Assembly (NCBI GenBank): GCA_963573305.1
Contig: OY754327.1
Location: forward strand, 181,668,386 to 181,732,385
Origin: Pyrrhosoma nymphula
Taxonomy: Eukaryota > Arthropoda > Insecta > Odonata > Coenagrionidae
Direction of reading: 5' to 3'
DNA length: 64,000 bases
Shown here: positions 1-9,801 of the stretch, piece after piece
Position numbering within the stretch: the first letter of the stretch is position 1
How the letters are laid out: each line of letters opens with the position of its first letter
Translations under genes and position numbers: made by a program
The notes under the pieces: generated by a model
Told to the model about the DNA's origin: nothing
Seen by the model: only the letters and a program-made list of their open reading frames with translations
Databases searched by the model: none

Positions 1-1
1 C

Positions 2-760
2 CTAACGACAGACTGCTGGTCGTCTTGCAGCCAAGAAAGCTACTTGGCTCTCACTGCACATTTTGTCACCGACGAATTCACTTTTGAGTCGGTTCTACTC
101 GACTGCTCCTTGATCGAGGGTTCCCATACCAGTTATGCCCTAGCCTGTAAAATCAGGGAGATAACTGATAGTTTTGCAGTATCAGATAAGGTTTCAGTTG
201 TGGTGTCAGATAATGGCTCCAACATAAAAGGAGCTATAATAAATGAATTACACTGGAATCACTTCGGGTGCTACGCCCATACCCTGAATCTCATTGTACA
301 GGGCTCTTTACGCATGGAAATTATCCAGGTTCTGATGGAAAAAGTGAAAACCATTGTGAAACACTTTAAACGCAGCAACCAAGACTTGGAAAAGTTTATG
401 AAATACCAGAAGGACGCCGGGGAAAAAAGGCCTAAGAAACTAATTTTGGACGTCGCCACGCGTTGGAACTCAACGTATTATATGCTGAATAGGCTCACAT
501 GTTTGCAGGAAGCTGTACGAGCGACTCTAGCTTTACTTGATAAGGCCATTCCAGCACCTTCATTAGATGAATGGAAATTGTGCACAGACTTATGCAAAGT
601 CCTCAAACCTTTTGAAGAAGCAACAAGGAAGTTGAGCGGCGAAAAATATGTCAGTGGCAGCCAAATAATATTCCTCACTACTGGCCTAACGTATGTTTGC
701 CAGAAACTCATGAAGATGCCTCTGCATGCCACTGCTAAGAAAGTTATTCATTTACTGCAA
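2..760 (+). CDS. hAT transposase (ZBED-like), exon 1, 5' end outside window
   Basis: This is the catalytic-domain part of a hAT-superfamily DNA transposase, a nuclear enzyme that cuts and pastes its element. The frame is open from base 2, so the start codon lies to the left of the window. Visible hAT landmarks in order are a T-T-D-x-W segment at the very start, V-S-D-N-G-S-N, the C-Y-A-H-T-L-N-L block, and T-R-W-N-S-T-Y-Y-M-L. The conserved sequence stops at a glutamine codon (758-760) followed directly by GTAATT, after which the reading turns into AT-rich non-conserved residues and soon ends. I therefore place a phase-0 splice donor at 761. There is no stop or frameshift in about 253 codons. 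Exons 2 and 3 continue the family sequence in the expected order. It could be an active transposon or a domesticated copy; the family assignment is firm. Confidence 0.85.
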
Positions 761-1559
761 GTAATTAGCCTTTTTATATTATTCTTAAATTGCTATATTT
801 ATCCGAGTTATATTTGCATTTATTGATATAGCCTAGCTAAATTCTCATATATTAATATAGACAAATTGTAAACCTATTAAAATCGAACTAACCTAAACCT
901 CTATAATGTAACGAAAATTTTTCCAAAATTGCCATTTTGAGCGATACTGACGCAAAAATATCGATATTTTTGTTCGATTTACCACGATTTACCATTTCGT
1001 CGGGCGGTATGCATACATCAAATAGTCGAAAAATCGTGGTAAAACATTTTTCCAAAATTGCCAATTTGAGGGATACTGACGCAAAATATCAATATTTTTG
1101 TTCGATTTACCATGAGGGCCGTCGGGCGGTATGCATGCATCAAATAGTCGAAAAATCGTGGTAAAACATTTTTCCAAAATTGCCAATTTGAGGGACACTG
1201 ACGCAAAATATCAATATTTTTGGTCGATTTACCATCTATGATGGCCGTCGGGCGATATGAATGCATTAAATAGTGGAAAAATCGTGGTGAAAATTTTTTC
1301 CAAAATTGTCAATTTGAGGAATACTGACGCAAAATATTCATATTTTTTGGTCGATTTACCATCTATGATGGCCGCCGCGCGATATGCATGTGTCAAAAAG
1401 TCGAAAAACCGTAGTCGACAATTTTTCCAAAATTGAAAATATTTGCAGAATGCAAAACATAAATTTTATTTCATGGTATTTTCCAGTTTATATACGCAGC
1501 CAGAACTGAGTCCTGATAATCTTAATTGATAAGTATTGATAGCTGATAATTAATTACAG
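761..1559 (+). other. Inferred intron 1 of the hAT gene
   Basis: The intron is bounded by GTAATT at 761 and by TAATTACAG ending at 1559. Removing it joins two conserved hAT segments in phase 0. It is AT-rich and contains a tandem satellite from about 915 to 1440. The splice sites are inferred from sequence and protein continuity, with no transcript evidence. Confidence 0.6.
915..1440 (+). repeat. Tandem satellite, 122-129 bp units, about four copies
   Basis: Each unit contains a TTTCCAAAATTG core, then TACTGACGCAAAATAT, a TCGATTTACCA segment, CGTCGGGCGGTATGCAT, and TAGTCGAAAAATCGTGGT. The core recurs at 923, 1052, 1174, 1300 and 1427, giving spacings of 129, 122, 126 and 127 bp. The later units are more diverged, with CGGGCGATATG and CGCGCGATATG variants. 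The array lies wholly inside intron 1 of the hAT gene. Confidence 0.9.
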
Positions 1560-1786
1560 GAAGGGATCTTGACCAGATTTTCGAACATAGAAAACAACAA
1601 AATTGTGGGAACATGTTCATTCCTCGATCCACGGTTCAAGCTATTCCCATTTACCTCATCTACCTCTCAAAATATAATAAAAGAACATGTAAAAAAGCTT
1701 GCCACGGCTGAGTCCAAGGCTGAGAGAGAAAACAATCTGAGCGAGGTCCCGTTTGCAGAAGATGTCCACACTCAAAACAGTAATAG
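1560..1786 (+). CDS. hAT transposase, exon 2
   Basis: This exon encodes about 75 residues and includes R-F-S-N-I-E-N-N-K-I-V-G and the strongly conserved hAT segment F-L-D-P-R-F-K. It opens after an acceptor at 1559 in the same phase in which exon 1 closed. It ends at AATAG followed by GTAACT, which leaves two bases of a split codon (phase 2). A short acidic, charged stretch rich in E and K precedes the donor. The exon is free of stops. Its order relative to exons 1 and 3 matches the family. Confidence 0.75.
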
Positions 1787-1968
1787 GTAACTTCTATCAA
1801 ATTCATGTTAAAAAAAGCAATCTACAAACGTAGAAAAGCTTTTAGTGCCTATTATTATTTATTCATAGTCAAGGTTTTTAAAAGTATGCTGCTGATAAAT
1901 TGAACTTTTAAAGCTTAAACAAAAATCTTTAACGGACTATTAGTCAGTATAGATATTTATTTTTGTAG
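1787..1968 (+). other. Inferred intron 2 of the hAT gene
   Basis: This is a 182 bp AT-rich segment between a GTAACT donor and a pyrimidine-rich acceptor, TATTTATTTTTGTAG. Removing it restores an open frame with a phase-2 split codon for arginine. No other feature was seen inside. Confidence 0.65.
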
Positions 1969-2338
1969 GCAAGGAGAGAGTGAAGCTGCAGATGAATTGT
2001 CATTTACGTCTTTTCTGGATGAAATTATACGTAAAGCCCAACCCCCTGGTACTGCTCTCTCTAGCGCCATAGTGGAGGTACAGAGGTACCTTGAAGAAAG
2101 GACCATTGATAGGAAGCAAGATCCATTGAAGTGGTGGGAACAAAAAAAGCATTTGTATCCGATTTTGTCAAAAATAGTAAAGAAAAAATTCAATATGGTA
2201 GCCACATCCGTACCATGTGAGAGCATTTTCTCAAAACAAGGTCTGATGATTAATGACCGACGGACACGTCTGAAACCCTCAAAAGTAAGACAGTTAATCT
2301 TTCTTCACGTAAACGATAATTACTGGTCTAAGTGTTAA
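1969..2338 (+). CDS. hAT transposase, exon 3 with C-terminal dimerisation domain
   Basis: This is the C-terminal hATC dimerisation domain, which holds the transposase oligomer together. The conserved signature is visible in order: W-W-E-Q-K, Y-P-I-L-S-K-I, the V-A-T-S-V-P-C-E-S-I-F-S-K-Q-G segment, then R-R-T-R-L-K-P and L-I-F-L-H-V-N. The product ends with Y-W-S-K-C and a TAA stop at 2336-2338. No lesion is present. With exons 1 and 2 it forms a continuous reading of about 450 codons, which is unusually good preservation next to the broken elements elsewhere in this window. Confidence 0.85.
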
Positions 2339-2690
2339 ATACCTTTGTCGTTTCAAAGCCAAAGAATATCGAGACTGATATTTTTTGTAGTAATTTTTAT
2401 TTGATGACCTATTATTAAAATAGGTTAGTAATTATTTTATGAAGTGCAATCACATGACGTGTGTGCAATTAATTTAGTTTATTAGTGAATCGGCTGTGAT
2501 TTTTATTATTTTCCAAATGTAAAATACCCTTATTGCTTTATTCAAGGCCAAGAATATTGAGACTGATAATTTGTTTTATAGTCATTTTTATGTGATAAAA
2601 ATCGGTTGTTAATTATTTAATGTAACGTACTTATTTATAATTTGTGTGCAATAAATTTTGTTTTTGAGTGAATAGGCTGTTTTCAATTAA
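2337..2690 (+). repeat. Diverged tandem duplication in the hAT 3' untranslated region
   Basis: Two copies of about 170-180 bp lie back to back at roughly 2337-2510 and 2521-2690. Both run through AATACC..TT, a CCAAAGAATAT or CCAAGAATAT segment, GAGACTGATA, GTGTGCAAT, and GTGAAT..GGCTGT in the same order, with many substitutions and small indels. The second copy contributes the polyadenylation signal candidate. Confidence 0.75.
2650..2655 (+). promoter_or_regulatory. Candidate polyadenylation signal of the hAT gene
   Basis: An AATAAA hexamer lies about 312 nt after the transposase stop codon and is followed within 20 nt by T/G-rich sequence (TTTTGTTTTTGAGTG). It is positionally sensible but unproven. 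Confidence 0.45.
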
Positions 2691-2859
2691 CTCCCAGTAA
2701 ATATTAATGCCAGTTAAACATCGATATATTTTTAAAAAGTATATAACATCAGGTATTAAAGTTATAGCAAATAAAATCTTAAAATGTTTCCACATTTGTT
2801 TTGCAAGTGGTTTTCAGGTACAACTAAAAACTTAAGTTTATTAACAACCATTGTTATTT

Positions 2860-3140
2860 TAAAGCTGTTGGAAAAACAGCTTTTGAAAAACTCCGTGTAA
2901 CTGCTAATACGCAACTTCAATAACGTCAAACAAACTAAGTTTTGTAATAACTACTGTAATTTAAAACGGTTGTAAAATAACAGCTTTCGAATAACTCCAA
3001 GTACACAACTACTGGTTATTCAATAACCGCAACTAAAACAACCTACTGTGCAACAGTTATCGATAACCGTTATTAATAACGGTTATTTCTCAGTAACGGT
3101 TGTGATGATAACGGTTATTCGTTTTCGGCAGTTATCCTCA
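2860..3140. repeat. Palindromic AACGGTTAT-rich block, possible hAT subterminal region
   Basis: The motif AACGGTTAT and its complement ATAACCG recur many times, densely at about 3030-3130 (GATAACCGTTATTAATAACG and neighbours), with looser TAACAGCTTT-type copies upstream. Such short inverted motifs are common just inside hAT ends. The block ends near CCTCATGCCTAACTG. I infer that it may be the right end of the hAT element upstream, but the left end is outside the window, so terminal repeats and target duplication cannot be checked. Confidence 0.4.
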
Positions 3141-3290
3141 TGCCTAACTGTGGGTTGGTGAGAATCTCTCTTGCTAGATGCGACGACGCGTCGCGACGGT
3201 CCTAGTCCACGAGCGCGACCTCTTAAGCATATATCGTGAACTACGACGGCACATGGATCATGAAAGTCCTTCCCAGTCCAAGTCATACAC

Positions 3291-3298
3291 CGCATAAC
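3291..3298 (+). repeat. Left target-site duplication of the hAT MITE
   Basis: CGCATAAC, identical to 3869-3876. Eight base pairs is the length made by hAT transposases. Confidence 0.9.
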
Positions 3299-3868
3299 TA
3301 GAGATGGGTCACTTTGAAAATTACCACGGTAATTTTCGTAAATTACCATGGTATTTTTCGTAATTTACCACACCCCTTGAAAATTACCGTAATTTTCGGT
3401 AATTTTCTAGATAATTCACCCATGTTTGAGATAATTTTTCATACAGATAAATTCCCAACATGTTCTTTTAAGCCAATTCCACATTTCTGACGTGTTTAAT
3501 TATAAATTGAGGAATGTTCAACTCATTTTGGCATATTTTACTTAAATTATAACATTATTGAGTAATTATTAGTAGAATATTCTTCTTTAAAATTTCTCAT
3601 ACTTTGACAAAAGAAAGTCACATTGCGTGTTGCTGCCGTATTTCTTTTTACAATTTTGAGAATTTCTAATAAGTTAATGCTGCATTAGGTATGTTTTAAA
3701 CATCGTATCCTCTCCCTTTCGCTATTGGCATTCTTATTTAACCATACATTTTCTGTTTAGTGCTTAAAACTGAAAATTACTGGAAAATTACGGTAATTTT
3801 CAAAAATTACCGTAATTTACCGTGGTAATTTACCTCTGATGAAAATTACGGTAATTTACCCATCTCTA
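3299..3868. mobile_element. Non-autonomous hAT MITE, 570 bp
   Basis: The element starts TAGAGATGGGT and ends ACCCATCTCTA, an inverted terminal repeat typical of hAT elements. Just inside both ends are clusters of the self-complementary motif AAAATTACCGTAATTT and variants (about 3318-3410 and 3768-3857), which can fold. The interior is AT-rich and has no coding potential. Perfect 8 bp direct repeats flank the element. It must have been moved by a hAT transposase supplied in trans. Its end sequence could be compared with the hAT gene upstream, but that element's own termini are not both visible. Confidence 0.9.
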
Positions 3869-3876
3869 CGCATAAC
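3869..3876 (+). repeat. Right target-site duplication of the hAT MITE
   Basis: CGCATAAC, a perfect match to the left copy. Confidence 0.9.
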
Positions 3877-6463
3877 CCGACACCTTCGCAGCAGTGTCTC
3901 TCGAAATTTGAGCCATTTCGTATTTGGCGCATTTCGTTCCTAAATCAGAATATCAAGTGACAATTTACGCTTTATCTTATATATCTCACTTTTCAGAGTC
4001 ACTGACAAAGGGATATATTCCCAGGAAATCCTGCCCCCCCTCTCCTACTCATTTGAATCCATAAGCTTTTCTATTGCTACCTGGGAGCAAATACCGTGGG
4101 TATCCCAGAAGCAAGGATTCCACTCTGCTCTTAATCATGGAAAAGGTGTTTCTCACATTCTATTCCCCATATTCTGATGCCACCTGCTCATGGGCAGATA
4201 GATAGAATAGATAACTTGTTGCAATGCCTAACGCTTGGGAAGAAAAAATTTAACAACCATAAATATTATTATCCTACAAACACTATACTATTTTCACACA
4301 TATGGGAAATTTCGAACAATTTTACAACCTTTCGTTGCTACAGAAAGTAATATACATAACGTAAGCTATCGTGCACCTTCCCGACGATAGATATTCCCTA
4401 GAACGTCGGATTGGCCGGAGGAGACCTTGTTGCGTCGTTCGAAGTCATAAGGCGCAATTTCGAGCAAGTAAATGACGTGAGGGGTGGGGAGAGAACAAAA
4501 CCATCGAGATAATGAAAGAAAAAGAAGAGCTGAGCAATCCACTCGGTCGCCGCGACTATGGAGATAAAAAAACAAACGGGTTTCCTGTCCCCTTTCCCAC
4601 GTGATATTTCTCTCTCCTTGTATTTACGCACCGGAGTTCGCTCCGGGAAGGCACGGTGTCGAAACGCAACGCGTGTTGAAAAAGTCGCCGACTTGGTCCG
4701 CCTTGCACAGGAAGGAGCCATCAGTCCCTCTACCCCGTTTCCCCTCCCTCCTCGCCCACCCCCGCACCCGTTGCGATGCAGGGCGCATGGACTGCACAAC
4801 TAAACGTCTCTGAAAACGACCATAATCCTCATCCCCCGTTGATATCTCCTTTCTTGCGCTGCCCGGCGGCATGTTTCGCGTCTTCAAATTAGATGCTCTC
4901 CCAATTGCTGCATAAACCTGCTTCTCATTGCCAAACCGAAATTTTCCAGTATAGTTTGTAAATGCTCCAATCAACCTTAATCTCTCCCTCCCCTGCCAAC
5001 CTGTTGCTTTCTTTCATAAAATAGCATTTTTAGGTTTAGTTCATTCGCTTACTTATCAACGGAGCTTTATCAAAGCTGACTTAAATATTGGCTTATAAAT
5101 CTGTTTTAATTAATCAAGGCAACTGTTTTATTTCGTGGCGAGGGAAGTTGTTGTGATGGATTATTGAGAACCGAGAGGCTAATGCCTTGCAAATATACCC
5201 TTGAAAGTAATCTACTTTCTAAAAAAATTATATAATATTAAAAATATATATTATATTCTATATTTTTCTTTAAGTAAGGCACTTGTCAAGAGGAATTATA
5301 GGAACCTGTGAATAATGAAGCAGATATGAGAATTACCTTCCTCCAATTATTTCGCTCTCGTGGGATGAGTATGCAAAACTTAACTGGGCGATTGCTTCGA
5401 AATATGCAAGAGGATGTAATAGGATTTTGAAAAATTAATGGCAATATGTATACCCTCACGTAATATACAGGACGATTCACAAAAAAACTACAATACTTCA
5501 GGGGGTAGGGCAGGTGATTTTTTAAATTTTTGTCCCATGAACATGGGGTCACAACTCTTTAGTTTTCGAGCTATGTTAACACAAAAATGTTTTTCAGACG
5601 CATTTTGCAAACAGCATGAATATGCCAAAAGGCAGTGAATAAGCAGAGGAGTGAATTAAATCAGCTTCTTAAAAACTGTAAGAACTTTTTAAATATGTGC
5701 ACATAGCTATCGATCTTCACAGGTTCTGCATGTATGAAATCGTGGGGATATTGAATAATTAAGGCATTAATGTGTACGCGAAATCGCGTTCAAGGATTCT
5801 CCTCTCAAAAGTAAACTTCTCATTCACGCCCTCAAAGCCTTAAAACTCCTGTATTTTTCCCTCAAAATATTATTTTACATTTCAGATGGACACCATTAAG
5901 AACTTTTTTCGTTTCTTTGCCCCTTCGCCCCAGCAGTCGAAGTATTTGACCCTACCAGGAGGTTCATACAGAAAGGTACATTTCGGACACCGCGGAGCTT
6001 TTGGTTGTACAACGAGAATTTCTACTAAAATATTTCATCTTCACTGTGTTACAATACACATATCCCTGATTTATAAGTCACATTAGACTTAGATTCATCT
6101 AGCAAAACTTTATTTTCTACTTTACTTGAATTACGCACAGGGGAAGGAAACAAATTATCGAAAATAGCTTAGTAATGAGGCACAAACAAATGAATCCTGC
6201 TCGTCAGAACCCTTAACCTACATTATTTTTACTCACTTCCCTGCTGTTATGTTAGATTGAGAGAATTGTAGTGAAAGCAAAGTTAATTAGAAGTTAATAC
6301 TCTTTGCATTCATTTTGATTTGGGGGTGAAATAATTATCTCCGAATCGCTTTACTGTGGTTCGCGGCGCGACGGTTAGCTTTACCTATTTCAGCTGGACC
6401 ATTAATTACAATTTGAATTTTATTTCGAGGCAGTATTGTTGCCATTTTACAAAAAGCAAGTAT
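3877..6463. other. Non-coding stretch with one CpG-rich block
   Basis: I see no supported gene here. A GC-rich patch occupies about 4540-4870 (listed separately). The segment at about 5459-5640 (GGACGATTCACAAAAAAACT, a TCAGGGGGTAGGGCAGGTG run, CCATGAACATGGGGTC, TTTTCGAGCTATGTTAACAC) looks like a diverged interspersed repeat of a kind common in arthropods, but I cannot name its family. The rest is AT-rich and unremarkable. Confidence 0.5.
4540..4870. other. GC/CpG-rich block
   Basis: This patch stands out from its AT-rich surroundings, with many CG dinucleotides, a C-rich run near 4740-4770 and overlapping open frames on both strands that share no recognisable protein motif. It may be a regulatory island or an unannotated promoter. 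No splice-bounded coding exon was recognised. Confidence 0.4.
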
Positions 6464-6474
6464 ATACACAATTC
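6464..6474 (+). repeat. Left target-site duplication of the full-length LINE
   Basis: ATACACAATTC, repeated exactly at 9791-9801 after the LINE tail. Confidence 0.85.
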
Positions 6475-6816
6475 CTCTTCCTTGAACTACGACCTTGACG
6501 TGGTGGAAGGGCTTGTGCGTTCCAATGACCCCTAGAGCTGGACTGGCAGGAGCAAAAGTACATTGCTCCTGGTAGGGCCACCCATGCCAGATAGGTCGAA
6601 GGGTAGGAGCCAGACGAAAGGTAGTTCCGTGATGGTGTCACGTTAAAAATACCGTTGAGTCGCGTGGGAATACCTCTCAACTATCACTTCCCAGAACATG
6701 AAAGTCATTCAAAGAGAATTGATTCCTGGCAACTACGGGACGCCGCCCACTAGGGCGGGTGTCGTGCCCGGCAGCGGGGGAGGCAAGGCCTCCGCAGTAG
6801 TCATCACACGAAATCC

Positions 6817-7620
6817 TTGCACAGCAACATCATCAGAAGATACAAGGGAAAGGAGGGAGAAGAAGAAGAAAAAGAGGAAGAGGAGGAGGAAAACAGTGGT
6901 AAAAATAGGACCTTGGAACGTTCGAACTTGAGGGCCGGGAAGCTTGAAAATATTAATCAGGAAATGGAAAAAGGAAAAATAGATTCGTTGGGATTGTGCG
7001 AGGTAAGATGGAAGGATAGCGGGGACTATTGGAGTGATAACTACAGGGTGATCTATAGTGGGAGAGATGAGAGTCAACGGGGTTGGTGGTCAACGGGGGT
7101 GGGGGATGAGAGTCAACTGAACACAAAGTTGGGACTGAGGGTGGTAAACATTGAACAGGTGGGCGACAGGATACTAGTGGTAGAAATAAAAGCACGCCCG
7201 ACGAATTTCGTACTGGTCCAGGTATACATGCCTACGAGCAACCATAGGGAGGAAGAGGTGTACGAGCAAGTAGAAGAAATAATTAGAGAAGTGCTGGGGA
7301 AGAAAAACCTGACAGTGATGGGTGACTGGAATGCAGTGGTGTGAGAAGGGAGGGACGGATTAGAAGTAGGAGGGTTTGGGTAAGGAAGAAGAAATGATCG
7401 CGGTGAAAAGGCAGTTGAATTTTGTATAAGAAATAAATTAGTAATGACAAACACTTGGTTTAAACATCACCCCAGGCGTAGATACACATGGAAAATGCCG
7501 GGTGATACTGGGAGATACCAAATTGATTATATAATGGTAAGGCAGAGATTTAGGAACAGTGTAAAAAACTCTCGTAGCTATCCATGGGCGGATGCGGACT
7601 CGGATCATAACTTGGTGATG
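6817..7620 (+). pseudogene. LINE endonuclease domain, disrupted
   Basis: This is the endonuclease (EEP fold) that nicks target DNA for the LINE. The start of the domain, W-N-V-R-T, lies just upstream in another frame (to about 6928), so a frameshift separates it from L-R-A-G-K-L-E-N-I here. Conserved blocks follow: S-L-G-L-C-E-V-R-W, V-Q-V-Y-M-P-T, G-D-W-N-A-V-V, then R-R-R-Y-T-W-K-M-P, R-Y-Q-I-D-Y-I-M-V and D-S-D-H-N-L-V. The catalytic-site motifs G-D-W-N-A and S-D-H are present. Two in-frame stops, TGA at 7342 and TAA at 7381, sit where the family has sense codons, and the frame simply continues beyond both. They look like point substitutions. Confidence 0.8.
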
Positions 7621-7900
7621 ATGAAGTGTGAAGTTAGATTCAAAAGGCTTTGTAAAGGTAGGAAGATAAAGAGGTGGAACCTTGAAGCGTTGAAAAGGAG
7701 GGGATACCAAGAGCTGGTAGAAAAGAACATAGGTGAAGAGAAGCGGATGGGAACCATAGAGAAGAGATGGGAGGTTATAAAAACAGGTATCGCGGGAGCG
7801 GTAGAGAAAACAATAGGAACGGTGGAAAAGAAGAGGGTTAAGAAGCAGTGGGTTACAGAAGAAACGATAAAGAAAAGAGGAGAGAAGGATATGGAAAAAC

Positions 7901-9106
7901 GTGAACACCGACGTAGGGAAGAGGAAGTACAAGGAATTGAATAATAAACTCAGGCGAGTGACCAATCGGGAAAAAGAACACTGGTGGAAGGGACAATGTG
8001 AGGAAATGGAAAAGATGCAGGAGGAGGGGGAAGTGTGCGCTTTGTACGCCAAGGTGAAAATGTTATCGGGTGGTAAGAGAGGTCAAACGATACCAAAGGT
8101 TAAGGACAAAACAGGGAAAATATTAATCGAACAGGAAGATATCCAAGAAAGATGGAGAGAATACGTAGAGAACCTATATGACAGTGACAATAGACCCCTT
8201 AGCCTAGATCTAGAGGATGAAGGAACAATAGATAAGGATAGCCTTGGACCAGAGTTACTTGAGAGTGAACTAGAGAGGGCATTAAGAGATATGAAGTGTA
8301 GAAAAGCCGTGGGAGCCGATAACCTACCTTCGGAGCTACTGAAGAATCTAGGTAGTAAGGGGAGAGAATCCTTTTTCGAAGTAATTCGCAGGATCTACGA
8401 GGAAGGAGTATGGCCAGAGGATTTCGTGAAAACAGTATTAATACCTATCCCGAAGAAGAAGAAAGCGTCAGAATGCGAGGAGTATAGAACAATCAGTTTA
8501 ATTTCGCACGCAGCAAAAGTGTTGCTTAGAATACTAAATAGAAGGTTGGAGAGCAGAGCAAAGTGCTACTTAGGCGATGACCAATTTGGGTTTAGGAAGG
8601 GGAGGGGAACCAGAGATGCGATTGCGGTAATGAGGACACTTATAGATAGAAACATAGAGCATAATCAGGATGTTTTCGCTTGTTTTGTAGATTTCGAAAA
8701 GGCGTTTGACAGAGTAAACTGGGAGAAACTAATGCAGATACTGGGGAAAATAGGAATAGATTGGCGTGATAGGAGACTCATCCGAAACTTATATATGGGG
8801 CAGAGGGCTCAGGTAAGGGTAAGTGACGGTGAATCAGGGTGGGCAGTTATAGGTCGCGGGGTACGGCAAGGGTGCCCGTTGTCGCCTTTACTTTTTAACA
8901 TCTATGCTGAGGAAATGGTAAGAGAGGCATGGGATGAGCTAGATGTGGGAATGAAAGTAGGAGGCCAGTGGATAAAGTCGGTTAGATTCGCAGACGACCA
9001 GTCGTTGGTCAGTCGGTCATCGAAAGGACTGCAAACTTTAGTAGATGAACTGGAAAAGCAGTGTGAGAAATACGGAATGAAGATAAATAATAGGAAAAAA
9101 AAGTAA
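7901..9106 (+). pseudogene. LINE reverse transcriptase domain
   Basis: This is the RNA-directed DNA polymerase core of the LINE at 6475-9790, about 400 codons with no internal stop. RT blocks are in order: G-A-D-N-L-P-S-E-L-L-K, W-P-E-D-F-V-K-T-V-L-I-P-I-P-K-K, Y-R-T-I-S-L-I-S, Q-F-G-F-R-K-G-R-G-T-R-D-A-I, F-V-D-F-E-K-A-F-D, G-V-R-Q-G-C-P-L-S-P-L-L-F-N-I-Y, the catalytic F-A-D-D-Q box (codons 8987-9001), and Y-G-M-K-I-N. The active-site aspartates are intact. The frame differs from the endonuclease part because of a shift near 7900. It ends prematurely in an A-run at about 9092-9103, where another shift moves the reading to the following C-terminal part. Confidence 0.85.
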
Positions 9107-9717
9107 TGAGATTCTGTAGGACAAAGAAAGCGAAGCTGGTGATAAGAGTAGGAAGTCACAAACTGGAGCAAGTAGAACAATTTAATTACTTGGGTAGTAC
9201 GCTAGAAGAAAGAGGACATAGTAGCAAAGGTATTAGGAGGAGAGTAGCGCTAGCGAAGGAAGCGTTCAATAATAGAAGGGAGCTGATGACGGGGACCTTA
9301 AGTAAGGATGTAAAAAAGAGGCTAGTGAAGAGCTTGATATGGAGTGTGGCGTTGTATGGGGCAGAAACGTGGATCTTGAGAATGGAAGACGAAAATAGGC
9401 TGAAGGCTTTTGAGATGTGGGTGTGGAGGAGGATGGAGAAGGTGCGTTGGACGGAAAGGAAGACAAATGAAGAAGTGCTTGACATGGTGGGCGAGGAGAG
9501 GAAACTTATAGATGAGATTATGGGAAGACAGGGTAGGTGGCTGGAAGGGGTAATGAGGGACGATGGTTTGCTGAAGGCCGTGATAGAGGGAAGGATGTTG
9601 GGTAAGCGGGGAAGGGGAAGGAAGATAATAGGTTTTATGGACGGGATGAAGAAAGGTAGGACTTATGCTGAGATGAAGAAAGAAATACTAGAGGTAGAAA
9701 GGGCACGGCACGTGTAA
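9106..9717 (+). pseudogene. LINE C-terminal region after the RT
   Basis: This segment continues the LINE polyprotein in a shifted frame, directly after the A-run at 9092-9103. It carries the family's post-RT blocks: F-N-Y-L-G-S-T-L, a basic R-R-R-V-A-L-A-K region, L-I-W-S-V-A-L-Y-G-A-E-T-W, M-W-V-W-R-R-M-E-K-V-R-W-T, and L-G-K-R-G-R-G-R-K. The function of this part is poorly defined; in related LINEs it follows the polymerase thumb. It ends with a TAA about 70 bp before the simple-repeat tail. The same blocks identify the shorter LINE fragments at 26.5, 28.5, 42 and 46 kb. Confidence 0.8.
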
Positions 9718-9790
9718 GAGTTCGTTGGATAATCTCTGACTTTCATCACAACCTACCTCTAACCGGTAAATTACTGTAATGAATGAATGA

Positions 9791-9801
9791 ATACACAATT
9801 C
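9791..9801 (+). repeat. Right target-site duplication of the full-length LINE
   Basis: ATACACAATTC, identical to 6464-6474, immediately after the TGAATGAATGA tail. Confidence 0.85.

Larger units (their letters stand above)
6475..9790 (+). mobile_element. Apparently full-length RTE-like non-LTR retrotransposon, inactivated
   Basis: This 3.3 kb element copies itself by target-primed reverse transcription. It is bounded by an 11 bp target duplication, so it inserted complete. A 5' leader of about 340 bp begins CTCTTCCTTGAACTACGACC. It is followed by an apurinic-like endonuclease domain, a linker rich in charged residues, a reverse transcriptase and a C-terminal region. It ends in a short tandem tail, (ATGA)n, next to the right duplication. 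There is no poly(A). The coding region is broken by frameshifts near 6928, 7900 and 9098 and by stops at 7342 and 7381. I call it RTE-like from the single endonuclease-RT organisation and the simple-repeat tail; the exact clade is not certain. Confidence 0.85.
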
